DNA of 64,000 nt from Planktosalinus sp963977065 (GCA_963977065.1 CAXBNF010000004.1:90937-154936); one strand, 5' to 3'. Shown: positions 14,834 to 24,110, numbered from the stretch's first letter. The notes: generated by a model not told the origin, from the sequence alone. Made by a program: numbers and translations.

Positions 14834-16984
14834 ATGCGAAACCTTTACATTTTAATACTCATTTTTTTCCCGGTTCTTTTGTTTTCACAAACCACCATTT
14901 CAGGAAAGGTTACAGACCCCAAAGGCAATCCCATTATGGGGGCCAACATATTTATTGAAGGTACTTATGACGGCACAATAACCAGGGAAGACGGAAGCTT
15001 TTCTTTTTCAACACTTGCAACCGGAGTGCAAACCCTTCAGGTGTCTTTCCTCTCTTTTGAAACATTCAAAATAAGTAAAGAAGTCAGCGAACTGCAAGAC
15101 ATCAACATTCGCTTACGCGAAAGCGTGGACGCCCTAGATGCCGTAGTACTCTCTGCCGGAACGTTTGAAGCCGGTGACAAAGCACGCAACTCGGTTTTAA
15201 AGCCACTTGATATCGTCACCACCGCCGGAAGTGCCGGTGATATTGTGGGCGCCTTGCAAACGCTTCCTGGCGCACAAACCGTTGGGGAGAGCGGCAGGTT
15301 GTTTGTGAGAGGTGGTGAAGCAGATGAAACCCAAACATTTATAGACGGCATCAGGGTAGCACAACCTTATGGGGCTTCTGTGCAAAACTTGCCCACACGG
15401 GGGCGCTTTTCGCCCTTTCTCTTTAGCGGAATTTCCTTTTCAACAGGTGGGTACAGTGCAGAATATGGAGAGGCACTTTCCAGTGTGCTGCTTCTAAATA
15501 CCCAAGACGAAGCCGAACAAAACCAAACGGATATTTCACTAATGACCGTTGGGCTGGGGGTGGGCCATTCCATCAAAAAGGAAAGCAGTAGTTTTACTTT
15601 TAACACCGCCTACATCAATCTGGAACCTTACCAGGCACTGGTTCCACAAAACCTGAATTGGAACAAAGCCTTTGAATCCATAAGCGGCGAGGCTGTGTAT
15701 GTAAACAGATTTGATAAGGGCATTTTAAAATCCTATGCAGCCTTTGATGCCTCTTCATTTGATTTCAATCAGGAAAGCATCAACAGTCCCTCAGCACAAC
15801 GCATCGATTTAAAAAACAATAACTTCTATACAAACACCTCTTACAAAAGCTACTGGAACAACAATTGGCAGTTTTACAACGGATTGAGCTATGGTTATGG
15901 AAGCAATACCATTTTTATTGATGCAGACCAAGTAACAAATGATGAGCACACCATTCACCTCAAGTCAAAAGCAAGTCGGCGTTTTTCAAACAGCATCAAA
16001 CTCGATGTGGGAGCCGATTTTTTCAGTACCCACTTTGAGGAACGTTTTAAAAATACAACAGGTCAATTTGAGAGCGATTTCTCTTCAAACATCCTGGCAA
16101 TCTATGCAGAAGGAGATTTTTTCTTTTCAAAAAATTTGGCTGCAAAAGTGGGGGTAAGAGCCTCACAGCAGTTTTTGCTTGATGAAACCCGCCTGTCACC
16201 CAGAGTTTCATTGGCTTATAAATCGGGCGAAAACAGTCAGTTTGCATTGGCCTATGGTCGTTTTTCCCAAACCCCAAAACATGACTACCTCAAATACGAC
16301 AGCCGCTTACAATCAGAAAATGCAACGCATTATATTTTAAATTATCAGTACAACAACAATGGCCGCACCCTGCGCCTGGAAGGCTATTACAAAGATTATA
16401 AGGACCTCATTCGCTTTGATGGAGAGACTGTGCAGTTTGATGCTCAGTTTAATAACACCGGCAACGGCTATGCCGCCGGACTCGATTTTTTCTGGAGGGA
16501 CAATAAGACTGTGAAGAACCTGCAGTATTGGGTTTCTTATTCTTTTATCGATACAGAACGTTTGTACCGCAACTTTCCAAAACAAGCCACACCACCATTT
16601 GTGGCACAACACACCGCTTCTTTGGTAACTAAGTATTGGGTGCAAAACTGGCGCTCTCAACTGGGTTTTTCTCATACGTTTCATACCGGCAGACCCTATA
16701 AAAACCCCAACGAAACAATATTTATGAACGGTAAAACAAAAGCCTATAACAGTCTGGCGTTTAACTGGGCGTATTTGCTTAGCGAACAACAAATTCTCTA
16801 CTTTTCAGTGTCCAATCTGCTGGGGACTCAAAATGTGTTTGGGTATGAATATGCCAACACCCCCAATGCAAACGGGACTTTTGACAGGCGTGCCATCACA
16901 CCCACTGCCGACCGGTTTTTCTTTATTGGTTTTTTCTGGACCATCAGTGATGATAAACAAAGCAATCAGTTGGATAATTTGTAA
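14834..16984 (+). CDS. TonB-dependent outer-membrane receptor
   Basis: A signal peptide (MRNLYILILIFFPVLLFSQ) precedes a carboxypeptidase-D regulatory-like beta domain at about residues 21-95 (TTISGKVTDPKGNPIMGANI). A plug domain follows at about 110-220, with LPGAQTVGESGRLFVRGGEADETQTFIDG. The rest is a beta-barrel ending in a terminal strand with aromatic residues (FFFIGFFWTISDD). It would take up a ligand across the outer membrane using TonB/ExbBD energy. At 716 aa it is short for a SusC-like protein, and no SusD partner is adjacent, so carbohydrate uptake is not implied. A CATCTTTGAAC sequence close upstream may be its promoter. The gene is followed by a gene-free stretch and a cassette-like boundary. 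Confidence 0.87.
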   Translation: MRNLYILILIFFPVLLFSQTTISGKVTDPKGNPIMGANIFIEGTYDGTITREDGSFSFSTLATGVQTLQVSFLSFETFKISKEVSELQDINIRLRESVDALDAVVLSAGTFEAGDKARNSVLKPLDIVTTAGSAGDIVGALQTLPGAQTVGESGRLFVRGGEADETQTFIDGIRVAQPYGASVQNLPTRGRFSPFLFSGISFSTGGYSAEYGEALSSVLLLNTQDEAEQNQTDISLMTVGLGVGHSIKKESSSFTFNTAYINLEPYQALVPQNLNWNKAFESISGEAVYVNRFDKGILKSYAAFDASSFDFNQESINSPSAQRIDLKNNNFYTNTSYKSYWNNNWQFYNGLSYGYGSNTIFIDADQVTNDEHTIHLKSKASRRFSNSIKLDVGADFFSTHFEERFKNTTGQFESDFSSNILAIYAEGDFFFSKNLAAKVGVRASQQFLLDETRLSPRVSLAYKSGENSQFALAYGRFSQTPKHDYLKYDSRLQSENATHYILNYQYNNNGRTLRLEGYYKDYKDLIRFDGETVQFDAQFNNTGNGYAAGLDFFWRDNKTVKNLQYWVSYSFIDTERLYRNFPKQATPPFVAQHTASLVTKYWVQNWRSQLGFSHTFHTGRPYKNPNETIFMNGKTKAYNSLAFNWAYLLSEQQILYFSVSNLLGTQNVFGYEYANTPNANGTFDRRAITPTADRFFFIGFFWTISDDKQSNQLDNL

Positions 16985-17154
16985 AAAATTGTGGTAACGC
17001 CCTGCTTAAGAGAGGCTGAAGTTCACAGCGTTATTATGTAAGATAATTTTTTATAAAGTCAAGCCATTTACAAAAGCCGATATTGGATTTGAGATCTAAC
17101 TATAAAAAGTGATATATTTGGGAATACATCTAAAACATGAGGTATAGACACCCT

Positions 17155-17254
17155 ATTGGTTGTATATACGCAATAAATAAAATAAATCAGTATAACAGAT
17201 ATGGAACATATCAACAATAGATAGAAGTTCATATTGGATATACTAATGTTGTAA
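17155..17254 (+). other. attC-like site before the amidohydrolase cassette
   Basis: The right core is GTTGTAA (17248-17254), preceded by ATTGGATATACTAAT. The left arm near 17162 (GTATATACGCAATA) pairs partly with the right arm. The loop resembles that of 2675-2791, including GATATGGAACATATCAACAA. The left core is degenerate. The stretch 16985-17154 contains no gene. Confidence 0.45.
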
Positions 17255-17268
17255 ACAAGTTTGAAATA

Positions 17269-18699
17269 ATGAAATACATAAAAAAAATAATTTTCTTTGT
17301 TTTAATTGTAATAACTATTGTATTTATTTCTGCTTGGATTATTCTCAAGATTGAGGTTAGACAAACCAGTTACCTCAAAATTGAAAACAACGTGGATTTA
17401 TTGAATAATTCCTATTTAATTAAGAATGTGAACATTATACCAATGACGAATGATACTGTTTTGTGGAATAAAACAGTTCTTATTGAAAACGGGTTTATTA
17501 AGACAATTTCAGACACAAACGCTCAAGATAATATTAAAGTTATTGATGGAAAGGGAGGGTTTTTATCACCCGGATTGATTGATATGCATATTCATCTTTG
17601 GGACAAATATGAGCTTGGATTATACCTTGCTAATGGTGTAACAACTGTTAGAAATTTATTGGGTATGCCAATGCATTTAGAAATACGAGACAACATCAAT
17701 TCAAATGTACTTATTGGCCCCATACTTTTTACATCTAGTCCACAATTCACAGGTGCTTCGGATAAAAGTGTAGAAAAAAAACAAATACATACTACTATTG
17801 AAGCTAAGGAGCTGGTTAGAAAGTTCAAGAAGCAAGGCTACGATTATATCAAAACTTACAACAGATTACCTCAAGATATTTTTAATGCAACAATCGAACA
17901 GTCAGTTATATCAGAAATACCAATTGTTGCCCATCCCAGTTTTGAAGCAGATTATAAGTATCACTTTAACCCTTCCATATCTACAATAGAACATACAGAA
18001 GATATTGTTCAACAAGCTTTGGAAAATAAATTAGATAGTACCAAACTCACTTCTATCATCCAAGGTTACGCATCATCTCATCAAACCCATTGTCCTACTT
18101 TGACCGTATTTTTTAATATTACGGAAATTTTGAATAAAGAAGAGGAAGTGCTTACCTCTGAGCAGGCATTTTATATTAATCCTTTTATACGACAGATATA
18201 TATGGGGGATTACGAAAAATGGATAGAGCGTAAAGCAAATGATAATACCGTTACAAAGAGGACAAACGACCAACATCTTTTTCATATAGAAATTGTAAGA
18301 AAACTTAACGAGGCAGGTGTAAATATTGTTTGTGGCACTGATGCAGGCGTATTGAATACGGCTCCTGGATTTTCAATACATCAGGAGTTAGAATTTTATA
18401 AGTTGGCCGGGATGAATAATTATGAAGCATTAAAAACGGCAACAGTGAATCCATCAAAGATATATGACGAATTTAAAAAATTTGGCACCGTTGAGAGCGG
18501 AAAATATGCAAATTTGGTTTTGACAAAGGAAAATCCTTTAGATAATTTATCAGCACTTAAAAACCCTCAGAAAGTATTTATAAAGGGACGCCTGATTGAT
18601 GAAAAGTTAATGGAAGAATTCAAACAAAAGGCTTTTGACAGAAAAAACTACAGTGCTACATTAATAAAGTTTGCGAAATATATCTTGTGGGAGAAATAA
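17269..18699 (+). CDS. Membrane-anchored amidohydrolase family protein
   Basis: This 476-aa protein starts with one N-terminal hydrophobic helix (about residues 5-25) acting as anchor or uncleaved signal. A metal-dependent amidohydrolase barrel follows. Visible metal-site motifs are DMHIHL (His107/His109), VAHPSF (about 223), STIEHTEDI (about 242) and CGTDAG (Asp about 359). The composite beta domain is formed by N-terminal NVNIIPMTNDTVLWNKT and C-terminal GTVESGKYANLVLTKENP segments, as in imidazolonepropionase-like and prolidase-type members. The substrate is not evident. It is the sole gene between GTTGTAAAC (17248-17256) and GTTTACAAC (18715-18723), exact reverse complements expected of a mobile cassette. 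It begins 13 bp after that boundary, with no room for an own promoter. Confidence 0.85.
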   Translation: MKYIKKIIFFVLIVITIVFISAWIILKIEVRQTSYLKIENNVDLLNNSYLIKNVNIIPMTNDTVLWNKTVLIENGFIKTISDTNAQDNIKVIDGKGGFLSPGLIDMHIHLWDKYELGLYLANGVTTVRNLLGMPMHLEIRDNINSNVLIGPILFTSSPQFTGASDKSVEKKQIHTTIEAKELVRKFKKQGYDYIKTYNRLPQDIFNATIEQSVISEIPIVAHPSFEADYKYHFNPSISTIEHTEDIVQQALENKLDSTKLTSIIQGYASSHQTHCPTLTVFFNITEILNKEEEVLTSEQAFYINPFIRQIYMGDYEKWIERKANDNTVTKRTNDQHLFHIEIVRKLNEAGVNIVCGTDAGVLNTAPGFSIHQELEFYKLAGMNNYEALKTATVNPSKIYDEFKKFGTVESGKYANLVLTKENPLDNLSALKNPQKVFIKGRLIDEKLMEEFKQKAFDRKNYSATLIKFAKYILWEK

Positions 18700-18716
18700 T
18701 TAATAATAAAACCAGT

Positions 18717-18845
18717 TTACAACATTGTATAAAAGCAATAGCGGGTGAAGTGGCAAATTCAAGGTCTGTCATTTAATAAACTTTTGTGGTGGCGGACAGA
18801 TAATCACCTTGAAATCCGCTACTGCTCTTATACTAACCGTTGAAC
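18717..18845 (+). other. attC-like site, 129 bp
   Basis: The left core is TTACAAC (18717-18723) and the right core is GTTGAAC (18839-18845), the latter fitting the integron R' consensus GTTRRRY. The inner arms pair well: GTATAAAAGCAATAGCGG against the reverse complement GTATAAGAGCAGTAGCGG. The spacers differ (ATT against GGTTA), leaving unpaired bases. The loop includes TTCAAGGTCTGTCATTTAAT and a GGTGGCGGACAG segment. Confidence 0.65.
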
Positions 18846-18876
18846 AAAATTTAAATAGACCAGTATTGACTGATTA

Positions 18877-19752
18877 ATGAAAATTCTAAGCATACTGAAT
18901 AAACCACATCCTTTTATCTTCAATCGGTACAGTGTTCTGCTGACTTCGATTATAACTTTTTTAGTTTTAGTGTTACTCAAGCCCTTCGAGTTTGATACTT
19001 TTTCTATCGACCAACTGCTTATTTGGAGCTTTATTTTCGCTGCCATTGTTGGGCTTACAGTATTGAGCAGCGTTACTGCGTTAATAAAACTACTAGGTAG
19101 GCCTACTAGGGAAAATTGGAACATTAAAAATGAGATTTTGCTGTTTCTCTTTGTTCTCGCAATGATTTCTCTCGTGATATTCGCACTTTTTTTAATACTT
19201 AATCCAAAAGTCAATAAGTTCGATTTATTCAGTTTAGTAGTCTTACGTACCTTAGCTATTAGTTTATTTCCTGTTCTTATTTTGGTACTTTACGAGCAAA
19301 ATTATCATCAAAAAATTAAAAGACGACAAGCAGAGAGATTGAATCGAGAACTACTGAAAAGGAAGAACCCCTTACCTCAAAAAAAAACAAACGCTACTTT
19401 ACCGGATAAAATAGTGTTGGTAGCAGAAAATGATAAAATTGCTATGCAAATCACACCTACAAGCTTGTATTTTGTGAAATCTGAAGGAAATTATGTGGAG
19501 GTGTTTTATCATCAAAACCAGGAAATACAAAGAGAGCTTATCAGAAATAGTCTAAAATCCATTGAAGCACAACTTTTAGCCTATGATTTTTTTAGATGCC
19601 ACAACCGATACCTAATCAACTTGAGCCACCTTCAAAAGGTAGAAGGGAATGCCCGAAATTTTGAACTTGTTTTAGAAAATATTGAAGAAAAAATACCTGT
19701 TTCTCGAACTAAGTCTGAAAAGCTCATTCAACTTTTTCAGCAAAAAAAATAA
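18877..19752 (+). CDS. LytTR-family transcriptional regulator with N-terminal membrane domain
   Basis: The N-terminal half has four hydrophobic helices (about residues 19-36, 46-66, 86-106 and 116-136). A basic linker (KIKRRQAERLNRELLKRKN) and a C-terminal LytTR DNA-binding domain (about 185-288) follow. The LytTR domain shows YFVKSEGNYVEVFYH, FFRCHNRYLINLSHLQKVEGN and IPVSRTKSEKL. This is the common Bacteroidota layout in which a small membrane sensor is fused to LytTR. It follows an attC-like core by 31 bp. The three genes downstream point the same way and could be its targets or operon partners. The regulator probably binds its own upstream region, but no repeat pair was identified. Confidence 0.85.
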   Translation: MKILSILNKPHPFIFNRYSVLLTSIITFLVLVLLKPFEFDTFSIDQLLIWSFIFAAIVGLTVLSSVTALIKLLGRPTRENWNIKNEILLFLFVLAMISLVIFALFLILNPKVNKFDLFSLVVLRTLAISLFPVLILVLYEQNYHQKIKRRQAERLNRELLKRKNPLPQKKTNATLPDKIVLVAENDKIAMQITPTSLYFVKSEGNYVEVFYHQNQEIQRELIRNSLKSIEAQLLAYDFFRCHNRYLINLSHLQKVEGNARNFELVLENIEEKIPVSRTKSEKLIQLFQQKK

Positions 19753-19877
19753 CTTCCCTTTTCACGAGTTCCCATTCCTCCCAAATAGGAATCCATTCTT
19801 CCCAAAACAAGGTAAAACAGATTTATGTAGCGATTTTTAGATCAATTTTGTTCCATCAAATTTTAAGCAGGATCTTG
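19753..19877 (+). promoter_or_regulatory. Intergenic region with direct repeats ahead of the three-gene operon
   Basis: Two similar segments, CCCATTCCTCCCAAATAGGA and a CCATTCTTCCCAAAAC form, occur in tandem about 23 bp apart just after the LytTR gene stop. LytTR proteins bind pairs of direct repeats, so this could be the binding site controlling the operon that starts at 19878. The match to any LytTR consensus was not tested. Confidence 0.35.
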
Positions 19878-20558
19878 ATGGAAAACGTCATTCAATACAC
19901 TCTTTATCTACACATTATAGTAGGAAGTATCGCATTGTTAACTGGAGCATTGGCGCTTTTTAGTCAGAAAGGAAGACAATTGCATCGCAGGGCTGGAAGT
20001 ATTTATTTCTGGGCAATGACCTTGGTTTTTGTTACAGGAATCATGGTGGCTAGTTATCGTTTTAATCGCTTTTTATTCTTAATTGCTTTCTTGAGTTATT
20101 ACAGCGTTTTTGCAGGTGTTAGATTCTTAGGGCTCAAAAAGCTTCATAAGCATCAAAAACCAAAATGGTACGATTGGACGGCTGGGATTGTTAATGGAAT
20201 AGTTAATATAATTTTTATTGGACTGGGTTTGTATTATCTATTCAAACCCAATAATAACCTTGCAGGTGCCTTGCTTTCCATTGGTTTTGGCATAGGCGGT
20301 TTGCTTATTACCTACACCAATTTAAAGCCTTTCATAGTGCGACCAAAAAAGGCTTACCATTGGTATTTGGGGCATATTGGCAATATGATGGGGGGCTATA
20401 TTGCAACGCTCACTGCCTTTCTATCAACAATGGTTACCCGTTTTGAGTTAATGAATCCCTTTATCGCTTTTGCCTTGCCTTCACTCATTGGTATCCCCTT
20501 ACTACTTTTTTGGCAACATAAAATTGAAAACTCCTTTACAAAACCCAAAAATAAATGA
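19878..20558 (+). CDS. DUF2306-like membrane protein, 226 aa
   Basis: I chose the ATG at 19878, since the frame upstream has only a TTG. The protein has about seven membrane helices. Signature-like features are YLHIIVGSIALLTGALALFSQKG near the start, LHRRAGSIYFWAM, and YHWYLGHIGNMMGGYIAT near residue 170. Conserved His residues (YLHIIVG, LHRRAG, HIGNM) suggest haem or quinone binding similar to the DUF2306/DUF2231-type families. That is inference. The stop overlaps the start of the protease gene by 4 bp (ATGA), so the two are translationally coupled. Confidence 0.72.
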   Translation: MENVIQYTLYLHIIVGSIALLTGALALFSQKGRQLHRRAGSIYFWAMTLVFVTGIMVASYRFNRFLFLIAFLSYYSVFAGVRFLGLKKLHKHQKPKWYDWTAGIVNGIVNIIFIGLGLYYLFKPNNNLAGALLSIGFGIGGLLITYTNLKPFIVRPKKAYHWYLGHIGNMMGGYIATLTAFLSTMVTRFELMNPFIAFALPSLIGIPLLLFWQHKIENSFTKPKNK

Positions 20559-21709
20559 AAACACTCAAGCTTTCTTTAATTTTAATTTGTTACATTTTTA
20601 CTTCATGCTCTTACCTGAAAAATGTCAAGCTCTTAACAGATGGAGAGATTACAAGAGAGAATTACGTGCAAACCATTCCTTTTGAATGGCGAAAGGAACT
20701 TATTGTTGTCAAAGCGCGACTCAACACAGACACCACGGAACGAGAATTTATTTTCGATACGGGGGCGTTTAACAGTAAAGTGGAAAGTAAATTGGCCACT
20801 TCACTTGGTTTAGAAGTGGTTACCGATAAAACCAACAGCACCGCCCAAGGCATAAGCCAAAAAATAGAAGTGGTGCGAGTCGATTCTCTGCAACTCGGTG
20901 AAACCACTGTTTATAATATTGGCGCGGGAAAATTGACCTATGCGCCTACGTCTGCAAGCCCTTGCATTGCGGCAAGTGGTATTATTGGGGCAAATCTCAT
21001 CAAATTGGCACATTGGAAAATAAACTATGAAAAGCAGCTTTTGTACTTCTCTGACACCCCTTTTGAGGTGGAAGAAGGCAGTTATGTTTTGCCTTTTGAT
21101 CGACCTGTACTTTCTGGAACACCTGAAATCGACCTGGAAATTGAAGGTAAAAAAGTAGAAAATATTTTGTTTGATGTGGGCTATAATGGCGGGTTAATTT
21201 TACCTCTGTCAATTGCCAACCATTTTGAAAGTAATCAATCGAAAATCATTCTCGACCAATCTACTTCGGGAATTTATGGCACAAATACCGATTCCCTGCT
21301 GGTAAAAAATTTAGAGGTAAATGTGGGCGGGGCAAAAGCTAAAATCCCCGTGGAGTTTTCTGCGCTCAACAAAGCACTTTTGGGCAATGAGTTTTTAAAA
21401 CACTTTACGATAATCATCAATTACGACAAAAAGGAAATCTACTTGCAAAAACAACAAGAAATTCGAATTGCTCCTCCAAGCAGTTTTTCAGTAGCTATTC
21501 AAAACGATTCGCTTTGGGTGGTGAGCCGAACAATGCCCGAATTAACGCTTCAATTAGGAGAATCCTTGCTCGCTGTCAATGGAAAAAAGCCTACTGACTT
21601 ATTCACTTCATATTGCGATTATGTGATGAACATTGGGAGGCTGTTTGAGCAAGATACTTTGAAGGTTCAGAAAATGTATGGCACCGTTTTAAATATCTCG
21701 ATTAAATAA
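20555..21709 (+). CDS. Retropepsin-like aspartyl protease family lipoprotein
   Basis: A lipoprotein signal (CYIFTSCSYL, Cys about residue 18) is followed by two aspartic-protease lobes. The first active-site motif is EFIFDTGAFNSKV (Asp about residue 69). The second lobe has ILFDVGYNGGLIL (about 206), where DVG replaces the usual DTG. A C-terminal segment from about residue 305 (RIAPPSSFSVAIQNDSLWVV) looks like a PDZ-type domain with LLAVNGKKPTDL. Many Bacteroidota proteins of this architecture are annotated as aspartyl protease plus PDZ. It overlaps the preceding gene and lies 10 bp before the serine hydrolase gene, so the three form an operon. Predicted location is the periplasm or outer membrane. 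Confidence 0.8.
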   Translation: MKTLKLSLILICYIFTSCSYLKNVKLLTDGEITRENYVQTIPFEWRKELIVVKARLNTDTTEREFIFDTGAFNSKVESKLATSLGLEVVTDKTNSTAQGISQKIEVVRVDSLQLGETTVYNIGAGKLTYAPTSASPCIAASGIIGANLIKLAHWKINYEKQLLYFSDTPFEVEEGSYVLPFDRPVLSGTPEIDLEIEGKKVENILFDVGYNGGLILPLSIANHFESNQSKIILDQSTSGIYGTNTDSLLVKNLEVNVGGAKAKIPVEFSALNKALLGNEFLKHFTIIINYDKKEIYLQKQQEIRIAPPSSFSVAIQNDSLWVVSRTMPELTLQLGESLLAVNGKKPTDLFTSYCDYVMNIGRLFEQDTLKVQKMYGTVLNISIK

Positions 21710-21719
21710 AATATATTCA

Positions 21720-23204
21720 ATGATGAAAAAAACAACTTTAGCTTTTATCTTTTCCCTCTTATTCTCCATCAATCTTTTTGCGCAGGCAGACACTAGCCAA
21801 ATGCTCAATTCCTTCATCCAAAATACGTTGGAAACATCGGAAATTGTGCCTTCAATAAGCATAGCCATTGTGAGTGATAAGGACGTTTTATACCAAGAAA
21901 CCTTTGGCTATTCCGATTGGGAGAAGCAACAACCTGCTACAAATCAAAGTGTTTATTACATTGCTTCCTGCACCAAAGCATTCAACGGACTTTTAGCCCA
22001 TATTTTAGCAGAAGAGGGAAGTATCGATCTCAATGCTCCCATCCTAAACTATAAGCCTTTTAAGGATTTTGAAAGAAAAGAAGTTTTCCAGAATATTACC
22101 ATTATGGATTTGCTTTCGCATCAGAGCGGTATTGACAACCCTTATCTTTCGTTCCGCTTGGCATATACTGGTGAATATACCAATGCTGAGATTCTAAAGC
22201 TCATCGAAGAAGAATCGCAAACAAACGAAGCTGAAAAAGCCTTTGAATATACCAATTTTGGCTACTATTTATTCGACTACCTGCTACAATCCGAGCTTGG
22301 AAAAAGTTGGAAAGATTTATTAGATGAAAAACTTTTTCAGCCCCTAGGGATGGAAAACAGTACAGCCTATGCCTCTAAAGTACCGACTGAAAAATTAGCG
22401 CGTCCGCATAGAGGCGTTTTCCGGGGAAAAGTAAGCATTTCTCCTTTGCAAAAAAGCGATGCATTGATGCACGCAGCAGGAGGACTGATGACCAATATTG
22501 AAGATGCTGCTAAGTTCTTGCAGTTTTATTTGGGAAATGGGAAGGGTATTTATCCAAAGTACTTGGTTGAAAATTCTTTCCAACAACAAGTGGATGCAAA
22601 GCACGAATATGTAAGAGTTTTTGACGGAGATGGCTACGCAAGTGGCTGGCGGATTGGTGAATTTGAAAAGGAAAAAATCGTGTATCATTTTGGTGGTTAT
22701 ACAGGCTATTTTTCCCACTACTCATTCATTCCCGAAAAGAATATTGGGATGGCTATTTTTAGCAACACCGATATGGGAATGACTGCTGCTAACTTGATTT
22801 CAAAATATGCTTACAATTTGTATTTAGGAAACAAAAAAGAGCTTAAAAAAGCAGAGAAAATTCTTAACAAAAAAGTACCGAAAGCACTTGCTCAAGAACG
22901 CAAAGCACAACTTGCCCATGAGCAAAAAATGGCGGAACGAACATGGAATTTATCGCTACCCGAAGCACAATATGAAGGAACATTCACCAACGAAAAATAC
23001 GGTTCAGTAGAAATACTTCACGAGGAGGGACAATTTGTAGTGATGGCGGGAAATTTAAAAACGATAGCAACTCCATTCCCTACTGAAAATACGATGCGGG
23101 TAGAGTTAGTACCGGGTTCTGGAACTATCATCGGTTTTGACCTGAAAGAAGGAAAGGTGGTTAGCTTATTTCATCAAAGAGAAACCTTTGTGAAGATGAA
23201 GTAA
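21720..23204 (+). CDS. Serine hydrolase, beta-lactamase/DD-peptidase family
   Basis: A signal peptide (about residues 1-22, ending NLFAQA) precedes a class C beta-lactamase-type domain. The SxxK motif is ASCTKAF (Ser83, Lys86), YxN is YTNFGYY (about 178-184), and the third motif is HFGGYTG (about 323-329), replacing KTG. A C-terminal DUF3471-like domain (PEAQYEGTFTNEKYGSVEI) follows from about residue 415. It probably hydrolyses peptide or ester bonds in the periplasm, not necessarily antibiotics. It is the last gene of the operon with the aspartyl protease. Length and motifs are complete. Confidence 0.85.
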   Translation: MMKKTTLAFIFSLLFSINLFAQADTSQMLNSFIQNTLETSEIVPSISIAIVSDKDVLYQETFGYSDWEKQQPATNQSVYYIASCTKAFNGLLAHILAEEGSIDLNAPILNYKPFKDFERKEVFQNITIMDLLSHQSGIDNPYLSFRLAYTGEYTNAEILKLIEEESQTNEAEKAFEYTNFGYYLFDYLLQSELGKSWKDLLDEKLFQPLGMENSTAYASKVPTEKLARPHRGVFRGKVSISPLQKSDALMHAAGGLMTNIEDAAKFLQFYLGNGKGIYPKYLVENSFQQQVDAKHEYVRVFDGDGYASGWRIGEFEKEKIVYHFGGYTGYFSHYSFIPEKNIGMAIFSNTDMGMTAANLISKYAYNLYLGNKKELKKAEKILNKKVPKALAQERKAQLAHEQKMAERTWNLSLPEAQYEGTFTNEKYGSVEILHEEGQFVVMAGNLKTIATPFPTENTMRVELVPGSGTIIGFDLKEGKVVSLFHQRETFVKMK

Positions 23205-23269
23205 ATGGTTTCAGAATTTTAAAAATATATTCTATGTTCAATCTCATAAAATGAAATAAATATTGATTG

Positions 23270-23848
23270 CAAGGAGGAAAACAAAGTCTATACTTCTCAT
23301 CCATTTTCTTAATTCTGATTCATTTTTGATCGATAAACGCTTTTTCACAAAGTGGAGCAACTGAAACCACTAGTGAATACCAAAAAGTAAGTAGCCCTGC
23401 ATACTTAAATATCGCAATAGGATTGAATATTTCAAATTTCCGAGACGTTGCCACATCGCCTCTCATCTATTCGGGTAAACCAATATACACTTCATTGTCT
23501 CATATTGATATGGATGTAAAAAGAGCGTCCCATTTTACGCTTTCCTACTCTTTTGGAAAATATGCATCCCATTTTAATCAGCACGCTTCAGCGATTAAAG
23601 TCAATAAATTTTCTTTCAATTATTTGGAGTTATTTCAATTAAAAAAACTCAGTAACTTAAAGCTTAACATTAAAATTGGTGGTCAACTCAACTCAACGGT
23701 TAATCATAGAGAAAATAAGGAGCTGTTTAATAACAGTGAGGCAGTAGATATTATTACCATACTATTTGGCTCTGCTAAAGTTAGTCGGACCGAGGATAAA
23801 AACAAGAAGTTCCTTTTCATTAAATATAAAGCCAATAAGCAAAACTGA
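23270..23848 (+). pseudogene. Decayed outer-membrane-type protein gene
   Basis: From about 23342 a frame is open to 23848 and begins ...FSQSGATETTSEYQKVSSPAYLNIAIG, which looks like the start of a mature exported protein. The part just upstream would encode a signal peptide (KTKSILLIHFL) but in another frame and with a stop in between, so a frameshift seems to have broken the N-terminus. The C-terminal part (residues LKLNIKIGGQLNST, VSRTEDKNKKFLFI) is beta-rich. Without the upstream part the frame has only a TTG start at 23423. I cannot name the family, and a short functional gene cannot be excluded. Confidence 0.45.
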
Positions 23849-23964
23849 CTTTCTCCTATAAAATGATTGTTGGTGTTGTGAACAGTTCCTTAAGACGGCT
23901 ATAGTAAGCATACTCTGCTCTTTTGTTCTTTCTGATTAATTTTTAAAATGAATAAAAAGTAAAC

Positions 23965-24110
23965 TTAAGCCGGCGATAAGCTATGGCTTCTAACGGCTCA
24001 CTCGGAAAATTGCCTCCGACCAGTTCGTTGCGCTCGTGTCTAGCCGATTTTCCTAAAGTTTCGTTTCTTTTTTGCTAAATTAGTTGCTTAACCACTCAAC
24101 TACCCAATAC
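23965..24110 (+). other. Degenerate attC-like remnant
   Basis: A left-arm-like segment (GGCGATAAGCTATGGCTTC) is followed by CACTCGGAAAATTGCC and GCCGATTTTCC, then TTTTTTGCTAAATTAG. The last motif and the GGAAAAT/ATTTTCC stem are the loop features of the sites at 3097 and 4122. A right arm and GTT core are missing. This could mark the end of a former cassette whose partner was lost. The region 23849-24134 has no gene. Confidence 0.4.
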
